From the NCBI RefSeq assembly GCF_900474295.1, contig NZ_UCOB01000003.1, positions 1 to 64,000 of the forward strand: a stretch of 64,000 bases of DNA, read 5' to 3'. The DNA comes from Synechococcus sp. UW140. Its GTDB lineage: Bacteria; Cyanobacteriota; Cyanobacteriia; PCC-6307; Cyanobiaceae. Positions 52,361-61,350 of the stretch are shown piece after piece (position 1 is the stretch's first letter; every line of letters starts with the position of its first letter). A program made the position numbers and the translations under genes. The notes below the pieces were generated by a model, which saw only the letters and a list, made by a program, of their open reading frames with translations, ran no database searches and was not told the origin of the DNA.

Positions 52361-53424
52361 TGCGTCGTCTCCCTGTCACCGTGATTACCGGCTTTCTTGG
52401 TGCCGGAAAAACCACCCTGCTTCGCCACTTGCTGACCAACAGTGGTCAGCGACTTGCCGTGATGGTGAACGAATTCGGAACCGTCGGTCTTGATGGAGAT
52501 CTGATCCGCAACTGCGGATTTTGTCCTGAGGATGAGCTCGAGGGACGTCTTGTTGAACTCAATAACGGCTGTCTCTGCTGCACTGTGCAGGATGATTTTC
52601 TGCCAACCATGGAGACCCTTCTCCAGCGAGCAGATTCCCTAGACGGCATCGTGGTTGAAACCAGTGGTCTTGCTCTGCCGCGCCCCCTTTTACAGGCTCT
52701 CGAATGGCCAGACGTGCGTTCCAGAGTTGTGGTGAACGGTGTGATTACGGTTGTGGATGGTGAATCTCTTGCTGGCGGCAGCCCCGTGGGGGATCTCGAG
52801 GCGATCGAGCGTCAACGACAGGACGATCCGAGCCTCGATCACATCAGTGCCATTGAAGAATTGTTTGCTGACCAGCTGGAGGCTGCAGATCAGGTTCTGA
52901 TCAGTCGTGCCGATCTGATTAACGCCGATCAGATCAGTGGTGTTCGTGAGCTGCTCAGCAGCAAGGTTCGAAGTGGCACGCCCTTGCTGGCGATCGAGCG
53001 GGGCGTTGTTGATCCGGCTTTGGTGCTCGGCATCGATCGACAAGCTGTTGCATCTGCAACGCCTGAGGTGGACCATCATCACGACCATCACGACCATCAC
53101 GACCATCACGACCACACCCATGTCGAGGCGGTCAGTGGCCTTCTGCGCATGGAGAGCTCCGTCTCTCGAGAGGCTCTGGAACAGTTGCTCCCCGACTTCG
53201 TAGCTCGCAATCAGGTGGTGCGATTGAAAGGTCGGGTTTGGCTCCCGGGTAAAGCCCTGCCCCTACAACTGCAGATGGTTGGTCCACGTCTTGAATCGTG
53301 GTTCGAAGCTGCGCCTGATCAAGCCTGGCGGCCTGATAGTGGGGCCGGTCTTGATTTGGTGGTGATCGGCTTTGTTGCGGATGCTGCAGACCGTTTGGGT
53401 GAACTCTTGCCCGTCCCTGCGTGA
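52357..53424 (+). CDS. cobW: CobW/COG0523-family metallochaperone GTPase
   Basis: A GTPase that delivers metal to client enzymes, cobalt for B12 synthesis in the CobW branch. Walker A Gly-Phe-Leu-Gly-Ala-Gly-Lys-Thr-Thr-Leu, metal motif Asn-Asn-Gly-Cys-Leu-Cys-Cys, and G4-like Ser-Arg-Ala-Asp (Asn/Ser-Lys-x-Asp in relatives). A striking His/Asp-rich linker at about residues 239-256 is coded by a 9-bp tandem repeat. The C-terminal CobW_C domain follows. The B12-dependent RNR at 1.2 kb makes a B12-cobalt role plausible, but zinc is also possible in this superfamily. Confidence 0.85.
   Translation: MMRRLPVTVITGFLGAGKTTLLRHLLTNSGQRLAVMVNEFGTVGLDGDLIRNCGFCPEDELEGRLVELNNGCLCCTVQDDFLPTMETLLQRADSLDGIVVETSGLALPRPLLQALEWPDVRSRVVVNGVITVVDGESLAGGSPVGDLEAIERQRQDDPSLDHISAIEELFADQLEAADQVLISRADLINADQISGVRELLSSKVRSGTPLLAIERGVVDPALVLGIDRQAVASATPEVDHHHDHHDHHDHHDHTHVEAVSGLLRMESSVSREALEQLLPDFVARNQVVRLKGRVWLPGKALPLQLQMVGPRLESWFEAAPDQAWRPDSGAGLDLVVIGFVADAADRLGELLPVPA
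53077..53112 (+). repeat. 9-bp tandem repeat (CATCACGAC x4) coding a His-rich linker
   Basis: Four perfect units in the cobW gene code for His-His-Asp triplets. The unit is codon-phased, so slippage would add or remove metal-binding His without breaking the frame. Confidence 0.85.
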
Positions 53425-53655
53425 ATCGGAAGCCTTGTATTCGGGGGGAATGCTTCAGCCGCGATGATCCTCGCCATCCATCCTCTCCAGGCAAGCTCTG
53501 TCCAAGTCACTGAGGTGGAAGGCTCGTCTTGAAGGGAATTCCAGTCAGCCCTAAGCCCACAAGACTGGTCAATCCGGAGGCACCATCACCAACGATTGAG
53601 GAGGGCAGGCTCTGATCTCACGAAGACAGTCGACAAGAGATCTGATTGCCAATGC

Positions 53656-54288
53656 TCAGTGGGTCACAACGAGTTCCCGAATTTTGGCTCGTTCCACTTG
53701 TTGCGCTAAATCCAAGAGGTCATTGCGATCGATCAGGCCAATGCAGCCAAGCGTTCCGCTGTTGCCATTGCGTCCGGCGCTTGGATCTTGGTGAATCCCT
53801 AGAACCCTGCGACCGGTCGTAAATGTTGGTTCGATGCTGATCCAGATGGGACCGAGCTCCGGGTAGGCGCCTGCCGCCAGTGGTTCCACGGGGCCAAGGG
53901 TGTAGTGGCCAGCGGGAAGAGGTGCGCGGCTTCCCATCTGGTCGCGATCGGCATGCTGGCGGTTGGCTCGACCACTGAGTGCGTCGTAGTGACGGACCGG
54001 ATGGCCAGGTATTTCAAGGCGCAGATCCCAGATGGGATCACCCGTGCCTGCTAACTGTCGATGGGTCTTTTCGAGAACGAGTACCGATTCCCCTTCCTGT
54101 TGCAGGCGTGCCAGTAGTTCCTCTGGCGCAATGCTGCTGGTGGCGGGCGTCGTGCTTTGGGTCCTTGCCAGGGCAATGGTGGCCAGGGCCTGCTCGAGGG
54201 TCTGAGCCGTTGCTAATCCAGGTGCTGTCAGAACAGCAGAGAGCATCACAAGCGTGATCGAGAAGCGTCCCTTCAGCATCCGCACCAC
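53656..54288 (-). CDS. L,D-transpeptidase (YkuD-like), secreted
   Basis: Signal peptide (Ile-Thr-Leu-Val-Met-Leu-Ser-Ala-Val-Leu, cleavage near Thr-Ala-Gln). The C-terminal catalytic motif is Gly-Ile-His-Gln-Asp-Pro, about eight residues, then Ser-Gly-Thr-Leu-Gly-Cys-Ile-Gly-Leu, matching the His-x(n)-Ser-x-Gly-Cys signature of YkuD L,D-transpeptidases that cross-link or anchor to peptidoglycan. 210 aa. The flanking gaps hold no further gene. Confidence 0.8.
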   Translation of the reverse strand: MVRMLKGRFSITLVMLSAVLTAPGLATAQTLEQALATIALARTQSTTPATSSIAPEELLARLQQEGESVLVLEKTHRQLAGTGDPIWDLRLEIPGHPVRHYDALSGRANRQHADRDQMGSRAPLPAGHYTLGPVEPLAAGAYPELGPIWISIEPTFTTGRRVLGIHQDPSAGRNGNSGTLGCIGLIDRNDLLDLAQQVERAKIRELVVTH

Positions 54289-54397
54289 CGCAATGGATGC
54301 AGAAAGCTACGGATTGTTTTTTCCGCTCACGGAAGAAAAAGCCAGTTCCTTGTCTGACCTCCGGTCTCGCCTGAGACGTCAATGCGTTCCACCTGGG

Positions 54398-55657
54398 TCA
54401 GTGGATTAAGGGTGTGAAGGCTGTCTCACGGGTGTAGCCAATGCAGGTGATCAAGGTGATCAGACCTGCAGCTGCTGCCAGTAGAGCTGGACTGAGGGGC
54501 TGACCTGTGTGCAGCACTAGCCATGTGGCGGCAAGAGGGGTGAGGCCTCCAATCCATCCCTCTGCAACGTTGAAGGCAAGTGCCAGGCCGGTGTTGCGCA
54601 CCTCGCCAGGGATTAATTCGACGTTGGCCGGATTTTTGGCGCCAGCCAGGATTGCCACAGCCATCACAAGCCCCACCTCGCCACGAAGAATGTTGTTCAG
54701 GCTGTCGCTTTGGAGCAGGGTAAAGATGGGCCAGGCGCCAAGAACCAGCCAGCCGCTGCCGATCACAAAGAGTGGTTTTCGGCCAACCCGGTCGCTGATC
54801 CAGGCCGCGATTGGATAAAGAATCAACAGGAGCGCCATCACACGTGTATTCAGTGACAGGGCAGTTGCGGCTGAGAGTTTGTCGATGGTTTCAAGATCGC
54901 TGACAACGTAGACAAATAAGAGATAAAAACTGACGCTGCTGGCCACATTGAGCAACATCACTTTGGTAATCGGCGAACGGTGCTTCAGCACCATGCGCAG
55001 TGGTTGAGACGTCTTGTTGTGACTCAGCACCGCTGGTTTCAGATGCCTGCGAAGCATCACCCCAGCGAAAGCAATCAATGAACCCAGTGCAAACATTAGT
55101 CGCCAACCCCATTGCTCCAGCTGATCGGGTTGCAACAGTTGCGCCAGTCCGTCGCTGAGTGCCGAAGCCAGCAACATGCCAGCAACGGATCCCCATAATC
55201 CCCAGATTGAAAGAATGCCTCGTCTCCGTTCCGGTGAACGTTCGCAGAGAAAGACAATTGAGGTTGTGTATTCACCTCCTGCAGAGAGACCCTGAAGCAG
55301 GCGAAGGCTGACCAGCAGCACTGGTGCTGCCACGCCGATCTGTTCATAGGTGGGTAAGAACGCCATCAATGTTGTGGGAATGGCCATGGCCACAACACTG
55401 ATCAAAAGTGCTCTTTGGCTGCCGTGGCGATCGCCGATCCGACCGATGATTAGTCCACCAAGTGGTCTGACCAGGAAGCCCGCTGCAAAAGCAGCAAATG
55501 TTTCCAGAAGGGAAAGACCAGGATTATTGGAAGGAAAGAAGTGGTGACTGAGCGCGACAGCGAAATAGCCATAGAGCGAAAAGTCGTACCACTCCATGAC
55601 GTTGCCGACGATGCCTGCAGCGATCACGGACAATCGTTGATTGGTTGGGGCGCTCAT
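54398..55657 (-). CDS. MFS transporter, metabolite:H+ symporter type
   Basis: Twelve predicted membrane helices in 419 aa. It starts with the MHS-family signature Gly-Asn-Val-Met-Glu-Trp-Tyr-Asp-Phe-Ser-Leu-Tyr-Gly, and has Gly-Arg-Ile-Gly-Asp-Arg-His-Gly in loop 2-3 and Leu-Leu-Gln-Gly-Leu-Ser-Ala-Gly-Gly-Glu-Tyr. Relatives carry dicarboxylates, proline or betaine, or shikimate; the substrate here is not decided. It overlaps the start side of the upstream ICMT-like gene by 4 bp. Confidence 0.88.
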   Translation of the reverse strand: MSAPTNQRLSVIAAGIVGNVMEWYDFSLYGYFAVALSHHFFPSNNPGLSLLETFAAFAAGFLVRPLGGLIIGRIGDRHGSQRALLISVVAMAIPTTLMAFLPTYEQIGVAAPVLLVSLRLLQGLSAGGEYTTSIVFLCERSPERRRGILSIWGLWGSVAGMLLASALSDGLAQLLQPDQLEQWGWRLMFALGSLIAFAGVMLRRHLKPAVLSHNKTSQPLRMVLKHRSPITKVMLLNVASSVSFYLLFVYVVSDLETIDKLSAATALSLNTRVMALLLILYPIAAWISDRVGRKPLFVIGSGWLVLGAWPIFTLLQSDSLNNILRGEVGLVMAVAILAGAKNPANVELIPGEVRNTGLALAFNVAEGWIGGLTPLAATWLVLHTGQPLSPALLAAAAGLITLITCIGYTRETAFTPLIH

Positions 55658-56229
55658 GATGCGTCCTCAATGGACCAGTTCAGCCCTGGGATCCACGCCA
55701 CGATGGCCGGTTGACCAGAGAACATTGTTCTGTAGTCAGGATGGCGTCTGACCAGGCCTTGTTCTTCGCGTTTCGCCTTTCCTCGCAAGGTCATTGCTAG
55801 TGCGATCAGCAGCGCAAGGTGCAGAGTGCTATGGCGTATCAACATCACTCCGGCTGCGCAGATCAGGACAGCTAGATACAGCGGATGGCGGCAGAGTCGA
55901 TAGGGACCTGACTGGACGAGCTTGATTCCAGGTTTTGGCTCTGGTAGGGGCGAAAGATTGCCTCCCAGTGCAAAAAACGACGCCACCGCTAGCACGACAC
56001 CTCCAGCCAGGAGGCTTCCTCCGCTGATCATCAGGCAGTTGCGCCAGGTCAGGCTTAGGCCTGTCAAGGCACTCTGAGGCCATGCCGGCAGGATGATCAC
56101 CGCCAGGATCAAGACGCCTTGGCCGAGCAGCCACCACTCTCCCTGTTGATTGCTGCAGAACCCTGCCCAGCTGAGGTTCCAACCGCTCAATGCGGCTTTG
56201 ATGCCGATCCCCCTTGCTCTCACTCCCAT
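55654..56229 (-). CDS. ICMT/phospholipid-methyltransferase-like membrane protein
   Basis: ATG at 56229 gives 191 aa with four or five helices and the C-terminal signature of isoprenylcysteine/phospholipid methyltransferases (Gly-Pro-Tyr-Arg-Leu-Cys-Arg-His-Pro-Leu-Tyr-Leu, then Glu-Glu-Gln-Gly-Leu-Val). It likely binds SAM at the membrane; the substrate is unknown. An upstream extension to 56343 overlaps the SDR start and looks non-coding. It overlaps the MFS gene (ATGA). Confidence 0.8.
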   Translation of the reverse strand: MGVRARGIGIKAALSGWNLSWAGFCSNQQGEWWLLGQGVLILAVIILPAWPQSALTGLSLTWRNCLMISGGSLLAGGVVLAVASFFALGGNLSPLPEPKPGIKLVQSGPYRLCRHPLYLAVLICAAGVMLIRHSTLHLALLIALAMTLRGKAKREEQGLVRRHPDYRTMFSGQPAIVAWIPGLNWSIEDAS

Positions 56230-56267
56230 TAGTCCAATCACAATTGCATTGTGATTGCTCTTTGACG

Positions 56268-56987
56268 ATGGAGAAGAAGAGACGCACGATCCTGCTGAGC
56301 GGTGCCTCTCGTGGGATCGGTCGTGCGATTGCTGAGCAGGCATTGCGAGATGGACACCGTCTCAGCCTTGGCCTACGCAATCCCGATGTTTTGAAAGGGT
56401 CGCTGCTTGATCCCGCCATCTCCGGCTCTGATCGCATTCAATTGGTGCCTTACGAAGCCGTTGATCCAGAGGCGGCCTCCCGGTGGGTGGAGGCCGCTGA
56501 TGCAGCATTCGCTGGCTTTGATGCGCTGATCCACTGTGCTGGGATCCTTCTCCCCACGCCTTTGCTGTTCTCCGATGCCCAGGGTCATGAGCCGGAACTG
56601 TTGCTCAAGGTGAATTTGATGGGTCCCTGGTGGCTGACTAGAGCGGCTTGGCCAAGGCTGCAGGCCCACGGCGACGCAAGGATTCAGGTGCTGGTCTCGA
56701 TGAGTGGCAAACGCAGTAAAGGTTGCTTGGCGGGTTACGCCAGCAGCAAGTTCGCCCTGATGGGTTTATGCCAAACGATGCGCAATGAAGGTTGGGAGTC
56801 CGGTATCCGCGTCACGGCCATCTGCCCGGGTTGGGTGAACACCCACATGGTGGAAGGCATCACCGACTTTCCTCCTGAAGCGATGACCCAGCCTCAAGAC
56901 TTGGCGGCACTGTCGTCTCGACTGCTTGAGCTGCCTGCTTCAGCGGTCCCGTTTGAACTTGCTGTCAGCTGCCTGCCGGAAGTCTGA
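56268..56987 (+). CDS. Short-chain dehydrogenase/reductase
   Basis: An SDR oxidoreductase of 239 aa. Cofactor motif Leu-Ser-Gly-Ala-Ser-Arg-Gly-Ile-Gly-Arg, Cys-Ala-Gly in place of Asn-Ala-Gly, catalytic Ser (Val-Ser-Met-Ser-Gly) and Tyr-x3-Lys (Gly-Tyr-Ala-Ser-Ser-Lys). The Arg after the motif hints at NADP(H). The substrate is not predicted. ATG at 56268 is preferred over an upstream ATG at 56214. Divergent from the ICMT-like gene. Confidence 0.88.
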   Translation: MEKKRRTILLSGASRGIGRAIAEQALRDGHRLSLGLRNPDVLKGSLLDPAISGSDRIQLVPYEAVDPEAASRWVEAADAAFAGFDALIHCAGILLPTPLLFSDAQGHEPELLLKVNLMGPWWLTRAAWPRLQAHGDARIQVLVSMSGKRSKGCLAGYASSKFALMGLCQTMRNEGWESGIRVTAICPGWVNTHMVEGITDFPPEAMTQPQDLAALSSRLLELPASAVPFELAVSCLPEV

Positions 56988-56998
56988 ACCCGGCGTGT

Positions 56999-57394
56999 TC
57001 AGTCCAGCGGCATGGCTCCACGCGCGCAGAGAGAACCCCAGCACAGCACTTGCTCTTCGGCCCAGCTGGATTGCACGGGGATCCAGTCGGCACCAGCACG
57101 GGATTGCATGCGCACGCTGCCGCTTCCATCGTGTTCAAAACGAATCCGTTGTTGGGCCACTTCGATCCACCACTGGCTGCCAATGCGGTTGATCCCCATC
57201 CGGCAGGGCAGCCAGGGACCTGCTTGATTGCGACACTCCAGAGCAATGGTCTCTGCCTGTTGGCTACGGGCTCTCGTCAGGTTTGAACTGATCAAGCCAA
57301 TCCCAGTCGAAACCGTGGCTGTCAGCACAACCGCTGTGATGGGAATGGAGGGATGTTGATGCACTGCGCCGCTGGGCCTCCCTTCAACCTGCAT
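56999..57394 (-). CDS. Membrane-anchored hypothetical protein, ~131 aa
   Basis: From Met at 57394 (Met-Gln-Val-Glu-Gly-Arg-Pro-Ser): one N-terminal membrane segment (Ile-Thr-Ala-Val-Val-Leu-Thr-Ala-Thr-Val), then a beta-rich domain with four Cys and several Trp (Gln-Trp-Trp-Ile-Glu-Val). Probably lumenal or periplasmic. No family recognised. Its 5' end faces purS. Confidence 0.55.
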   Translation of the reverse strand: MQVEGRPSGAVHQHPSIPITAVVLTATVSTGIGLISSNLTRARSQQAETIALECRNQAGPWLPCRMGINRIGSQWWIEVAQQRIRFEHDGSGSVRMQSRAGADWIPVQSSWAEEQVLCWGSLCARGAMPLD

Positions 57395-57454
57395 GTGCTG
57401 ATTCGGCCGCGGTGCCCCGGCCTGCCAAGATTTAACAATCCCTACGAGGTGACC

Positions 57455-57709
57455 GTGCCGCGTTATCAAGCCCGCGTATTGGTGAATCTGCGTTCGTCGG
57501 TGCTCGACCCGGCTGGTGAAGCGACTCGTTCAGCGGCATTCCGTCTGGGAGTCGATGGCGTCAGCAAATTACGTATCGGTAAGGCGGTGGAGCTTGAGCT
57601 CGAGGCCCCTGATGAGGATGAGGCGCGTCGCCGGTTGGAGCTCCTCAGCGACAGGCTTCTGGCCAACCCCGTGATGGAGAACTGGACTCTGGAGCTTCAG
57701 CAAGCATGA
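57455..57709 (+). CDS. purS: Phosphoribosylformylglycinamidine synthase, PurS subunit
   Basis: Small subunit of the three-part FGAM synthase of purine synthesis, bridging PurQ and PurL. GTG at 57455 (or 57449): [13 protein letters not shown], with Leu-Asp-Pro-Ala-Gly and Arg-Ile-Gly-Lys typical of PurS. 84 aa. Overlaps purQ by ATGA. purL is not in the window. Confidence 0.93.
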   Translation: MPRYQARVLVNLRSSVLDPAGEATRSAAFRLGVDGVSKLRIGKAVELELEAPDEDEARRRLELLSDRLLANPVMENWTLELQQA

Positions 57710-58359
57710 GTGTCGGAGTTGTGGTTTTCCCCGGTTCCAACTGTGATCGGGACGTGCGCTGGGCCAGTGAGGGGTGTCTAGGGATTCCCACGCGTTACCT
57801 CTGGCATGAGGAAAGGGATCTCAGTGGCTTGGATGCGGTTGTCTTGCCCGGTGGTTTCAGCTATGGCGACTATTTGCGTTGCGGTGCCATTGCCCGGTTC
57901 GCCCCGGTGCTCGAGTCCCTCGTTGACTTCGCAGCACGAGGTGGAAGGGTCCTTGGCATCTGCAACGGCTTTCAGGTGCTCACCGAGCTGGGGTTGCTCC
58001 CCGGTGCCTTAACGCGCAATCGCAATCTCCATTTCATTTGTGAGGATGCCGAACTGGAGATCGCTTCAGTCCGCACTCCCTGGACGAACGCAGCCAATGC
58101 GAGTGACAGGATCACGCTGCCAATTGCCCACGGAGAAGGCCGTTATCAGTGCTCTGACGACACACTGCGTCAATTGCAAGATGATGACTGCATCGCTTTT
58201 CGCTATCTCTCCAACCCCAATGGTTCCGTTGGCGATATCGCCGGCATCACCAATGCCGACGGCAATGTGCTCGGCCTGATGCCTCACCCCGAACGGGCCT
58301 GTGATCCGACTACCGGAGGTGTTGACGGGCGCTTGCTGATCAAGGCCCTGCTCAGTTGA
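57706..58359 (+). CDS. purQ: Phosphoribosylformylglycinamidine synthase, PurQ (glutaminase) subunit
   Basis: Class I glutamine amidotransferase that gives ammonia to PurL. Catalytic Cys in Leu-Gly-Ile-Cys-Asn-Gly-Phe-Gln, His/Glu in Met-Pro-His-Pro-Glu-Arg, and Val-Phe-Pro-Gly-Ser-Asn-Cys-Asp at the start. 217 aa. Coupled to purS. Confidence 0.96.
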   Translation: MSVGVVVFPGSNCDRDVRWASEGCLGIPTRYLWHEERDLSGLDAVVLPGGFSYGDYLRCGAIARFAPVLESLVDFAARGGRVLGICNGFQVLTELGLLPGALTRNRNLHFICEDAELEIASVRTPWTNAANASDRITLPIAHGEGRYQCSDDTLRQLQDDDCIAFRYLSNPNGSVGDIAGITNADGNVLGLMPHPERACDPTTGGVDGRLLIKALLS

Positions 58360-58502
58360 ACCCACAGCTTTTTTGATGTCCTATGCATCGCAGAGTTCCG
58401 CGTCTTCGTTGTCTCCGTTCTGAACTGTCAGCGTTCGAGACCGGCTGCGGTGGCCTCTGATCAGCTCCAAACTGCTTGCAACCCTGCGCCGCTGGAGGTC
58501 TG

Positions 58503-59513
58503 GTGACCGATCGCAGCCATCTAGACCCTTTGTCCCGTCGCGCTTTGCTCCGCCTCGGATGTGTCGGAGCAGGTGTGCTGGGAAGCTCTGTTTTTGGGCC
58601 GTTTGCGGCCTTGGCTGAAGGCCGCAAATCGTTGTCTGTTTTGGCGCCACCCTCCCCTTTGCGCCGGGGGTCTCGACTGCGGGCGGTCAACCCAGGTACC
58701 TGGATTGATCCCGACACCGACCTCACCCCCCTGATTCAACGCTGTGCTGACGAGGGCTGGCACCTGGAGGTGCCTCCGAGTGTGATGGGCCAGTGGCGTT
58801 ATTTCTCTGGTCAAGACCACGAGCGCGTTGCTGAGTTGGAGGCTGCCTGGTCTGATCCCTCGGTGGATGGCGTGATCACCTTGGCCGGCGGCTGGGGAGG
58901 GGCTCGTGTTTTGGAAGGCGGGTTTCGTTTCCCGCGACGTGCCAAGTGGACCCTTGGTTTTTCAGATACAAGCGCCCTTTTATTGGCCCAGTGGGCCGCA
59001 GGACTGCCTGGTGCAATCCACGGCTTCAGTGGCGGATCGGATGTTCAGTGGCAGCGCACGGTGGACCTTCTCTCTGGTCGGGCTGTGGCGCCGCTAGTCG
59101 GCAGGTCTGTTCGGTCAGGCGTGGCGACTGGGCCACTTGTGGTGACCAATCTGACCGTGGCCACGCACCTGATCGGTACGGCCTGGATGCCAAACCTGAA
59201 GGGGGTGATTCTTGTGCTGGAGGATGTGGGTGAGGCGCCCTACCGCGTTGATCGCATGTTGACCCACTGGCGCATGGCTGGTCTGCTCGAGTCCCTCGCT
59301 GGAGTGGCCTGTGGTCGCTTCAGCTGGGCGAAGGACGACATCCTCCCAGGTGATTTCACGATGGAAGAAATTCTCGAAGAACGGCTCGGCGAACTGGGCA
59401 TCCCCTTGGTTCTGGACCTTCCTGTGGGCCATGGTCGTCCGAACATGGCACTGCCGTTGGGGAGGACCGCGCGTTTGGATGGCACACGCGGCAGGCTCAC
59501 CCTGCTCGGATGA
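58503..59513 (+). CDS. LD-carboxypeptidase (peptidase S66), exported
   Basis: GTG at 58503 with GGAGG 4 bases upstream gives 336 aa. A twin-arginine-type signal is seen (Leu-Ser-Arg-Arg-Ala-Leu-Leu-Arg-Leu-Gly-Cys), possibly also a lipobox. S66 catalytic sites are Ser in Gly-Phe-Ser-Asp-Thr-Ser, Glu in Leu-Glu-Asp-Val-Gly-Glu and His in Val-Gly-His-Gly. The family removes the terminal D-Ala from murein tetrapeptides. It overlaps ggt by ATGA, so both are made together; a shared role in peptide turnover is likely. Confidence 0.88.
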   Translation: MTDRSHLDPLSRRALLRLGCVGAGVLGSSVFGPFAALAEGRKSLSVLAPPSPLRRGSRLRAVNPGTWIDPDTDLTPLIQRCADEGWHLEVPPSVMGQWRYFSGQDHERVAELEAAWSDPSVDGVITLAGGWGGARVLEGGFRFPRRAKWTLGFSDTSALLLAQWAAGLPGAIHGFSGGSDVQWQRTVDLLSGRAVAPLVGRSVRSGVATGPLVVTNLTVATHLIGTAWMPNLKGVILVLEDVGEAPYRVDRMLTHWRMAGLLESLAGVACGRFSWAKDDILPGDFTMEEILEERLGELGIPLVLDLPVGHGRPNMALPLGRTARLDGTRGRLTLLG

Positions 59514-61258
59514 TCCGTTGTCTGACCCTGGTCATCAGCCTTGTGAGCGGTCTCGCTGTTGCGGCACCGGTCAGTCGTGATGATCCGGAACACGCTGGTC
59601 AGGTCCATACAGGTGGATCCGTTGCAGTCGGCACGGCCGTTGTGGTGACGGCCCATCCAGAGGCTAGTGCTGCCGCATTGGCTGTCTTGCAGGAGGGTGG
59701 GCAGGCCATCGATGCCCTCGTCGCAGCTCAGTCGGTGTTGGCGGTGGTGGAACCCCAAAGCTCCGGCCTTGGGGGCGGCGGCTTCTTGCTGCACTGGGAT
59801 GCGCGCCAACAGGAGCTGGAGGTGTTCGATGGTCGAGAAACGGCCCCTGCCAGCAGTCGTCCCGATGACTTGCTGACGCCGGAGGGACAACCGCTGCCTT
59901 GGCGTACGGCGAGCAGTCGCCTCACGTCGATTGGGGTTCCTGGCACCGTGGCGCTGCTGTGGGAGGCCCATCAGCGTCATGGCCTCTTGACCTGGCCACG
60001 CACTTTGCAGGCTGCGATTCGTCTGGCCCAAGATGGCTTTTTCCCTAGTCCTCGCTTACGGCGATCCATTGAGCTTGCTCAGCGGTTAGGGGTTGGGCAC
60101 AGCCCTGCGTTTCAGGCTCTCTATCTGCCGGATGGGCAGCCTCCTGCCTTGGATCAACGCTTCCGCAATCCGGCTCTCGCCCAAACCTTTGAGGAGTTGG
60201 CGCAGGTTGGTGCACCCGGTTTCTACCGCGGCAGCCTTGCCCAGCAGATGGTCAAGACGATCAACACTCTGGAGCCAAGCCAGATCGAATTCCGTGGTTG
60301 GTCGATCTCAGACCTTGGCTCCTATGCCGTGAGGCGTCGTGAACCACTGTGTCGTGATTTCAAACGCCATCGGCTTTGCACGCTCCCACCACCCAGCAGC
60401 GGTGGTCTTGGGCTGCTTCAAACCTTGGTGTTGCTCAACACAGCCGGTGATCTGCCGGGGCCAACCCATCCGGAGGCTTGGCAGCGACTGGCCCGTGCCA
60501 TTCCTCTAGCGGATGCGGACCGTCTCTATTGGCTTCGGGATCCCGTTGATGGCCCGTCACCGACTGAAGCCCTGCTGAAGCCCTCGTATCTGAGGCGGCG
60601 CGCCTTGCTGATGGAGTCTCCACAAGGCGTCTCTGCTCAGCCTGGTCTTCCCCCCGAGATCAGCCACTTTCCCTTTGCGTTGCCTGGTTCCGGTCATGAG
60701 CAGGGCACGACCCATGTGACGATTGTTGATCGCCACGGCAATGTGGCCAGTTACAGCGGATCGGTTGAAACGGTCTTCGGCAGTCGCTATGTCGTTCAGG
60801 GCATGGTGATGAACAATCAGCTCAGCGATTTTTCTTTCCGGCCTGATATCGCGGGTGTACCCGTTGCTAATCGCCGCATGCCCGGTCGTCGCCCACTGTC
60901 CTCGATGGCTCCGGTCATCGTGTTCCATGAGGGTGTCCCGGTGATGGCCCTGGGTAGTCCAGGGGGGCGCACCATCCCCCACTTCCTGAGCCGTGTTCTG
61001 ATCGCTTCATTGATCTGGAAGGAACCCCCTTACCGGTCTGTGGCCCTCCCCCATCTCTCCATCCGGCGCGGCTCCTTGGTGCTTGAAAAGGATCCACCTC
61101 TGGACTGGCCTTTTCCATTGACCGAGCTGAAGGATTCTCATCAGCCTTTGCGTCAGCAACGCTTTTCCAGCGGTACTGCTCTGCTTCATCGCATCAACGG
61201 TGTCTGGCATGGTGCCGCTGATCCTCGCCGTGAGGGAACAGCGCTGGCTCTCCCCTGA
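59510..61258 (+). CDS. ggt: Gamma-glutamyltranspeptidase
   Basis: An exported Ntn-hydrolase that cleaves gamma-glutamyl bonds (glutathione, murein-type peptides). Signal peptide at residues 1-20. Autoprocessing is expected before Thr400 in Gly-Thr-Thr-His-Val-Thr-Ile-Val-Asp. Small-subunit motifs include Ser-Ser-Met-Ala-Pro and Gly-Ser-Pro-Gly-Gly. 582 aa. Translationally coupled to the LD-carboxypeptidase gene. Confidence 0.94.
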   Translation: MIRCLTLVISLVSGLAVAAPVSRDDPEHAGQVHTGGSVAVGTAVVVTAHPEASAAALAVLQEGGQAIDALVAAQSVLAVVEPQSSGLGGGGFLLHWDARQQELEVFDGRETAPASSRPDDLLTPEGQPLPWRTASSRLTSIGVPGTVALLWEAHQRHGLLTWPRTLQAAIRLAQDGFFPSPRLRRSIELAQRLGVGHSPAFQALYLPDGQPPALDQRFRNPALAQTFEELAQVGAPGFYRGSLAQQMVKTINTLEPSQIEFRGWSISDLGSYAVRRREPLCRDFKRHRLCTLPPPSSGGLGLLQTLVLLNTAGDLPGPTHPEAWQRLARAIPLADADRLYWLRDPVDGPSPTEALLKPSYLRRRALLMESPQGVSAQPGLPPEISHFPFALPGSGHEQGTTHVTIVDRHGNVASYSGSVETVFGSRYVVQGMVMNNQLSDFSFRPDIAGVPVANRRMPGRRPLSSMAPVIVFHEGVPVMALGSPGGRTIPHFLSRVLIASLIWKEPPYRSVALPHLSIRRGSLVLEKDPPLDWPFPLTELKDSHQPLRQQRFSSGTALLHRINGVWHGAADPRREGTALALP

Positions 61259-61302
61259 GGATCTTGCTGGCAGGCAAGGAACACGGTCTCGTCCAAGCGA
61301 CC

Positions 61303-61328
61303 ATAAAAAAAGGGGGCCGAGGCCCCCC
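61303..61328 (-). terminator. Rho-independent terminator of the class II aldolase gene
   Basis: A GC stem (GGGGGC / GCCCCC, loop of four) followed on the minus strand by seven T. It lies 23 bp past the aldolase stop. Confidence 0.9.
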
Positions 61329-61350
61329 ATGCTGTTGATCAACGCGATGA

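Noticed and set aside
53077-53112. Tandem repeat considered as a CRISPR array
   Set aside because: Units are 9 bp, contiguous, without spacers, and in frame within cobW.
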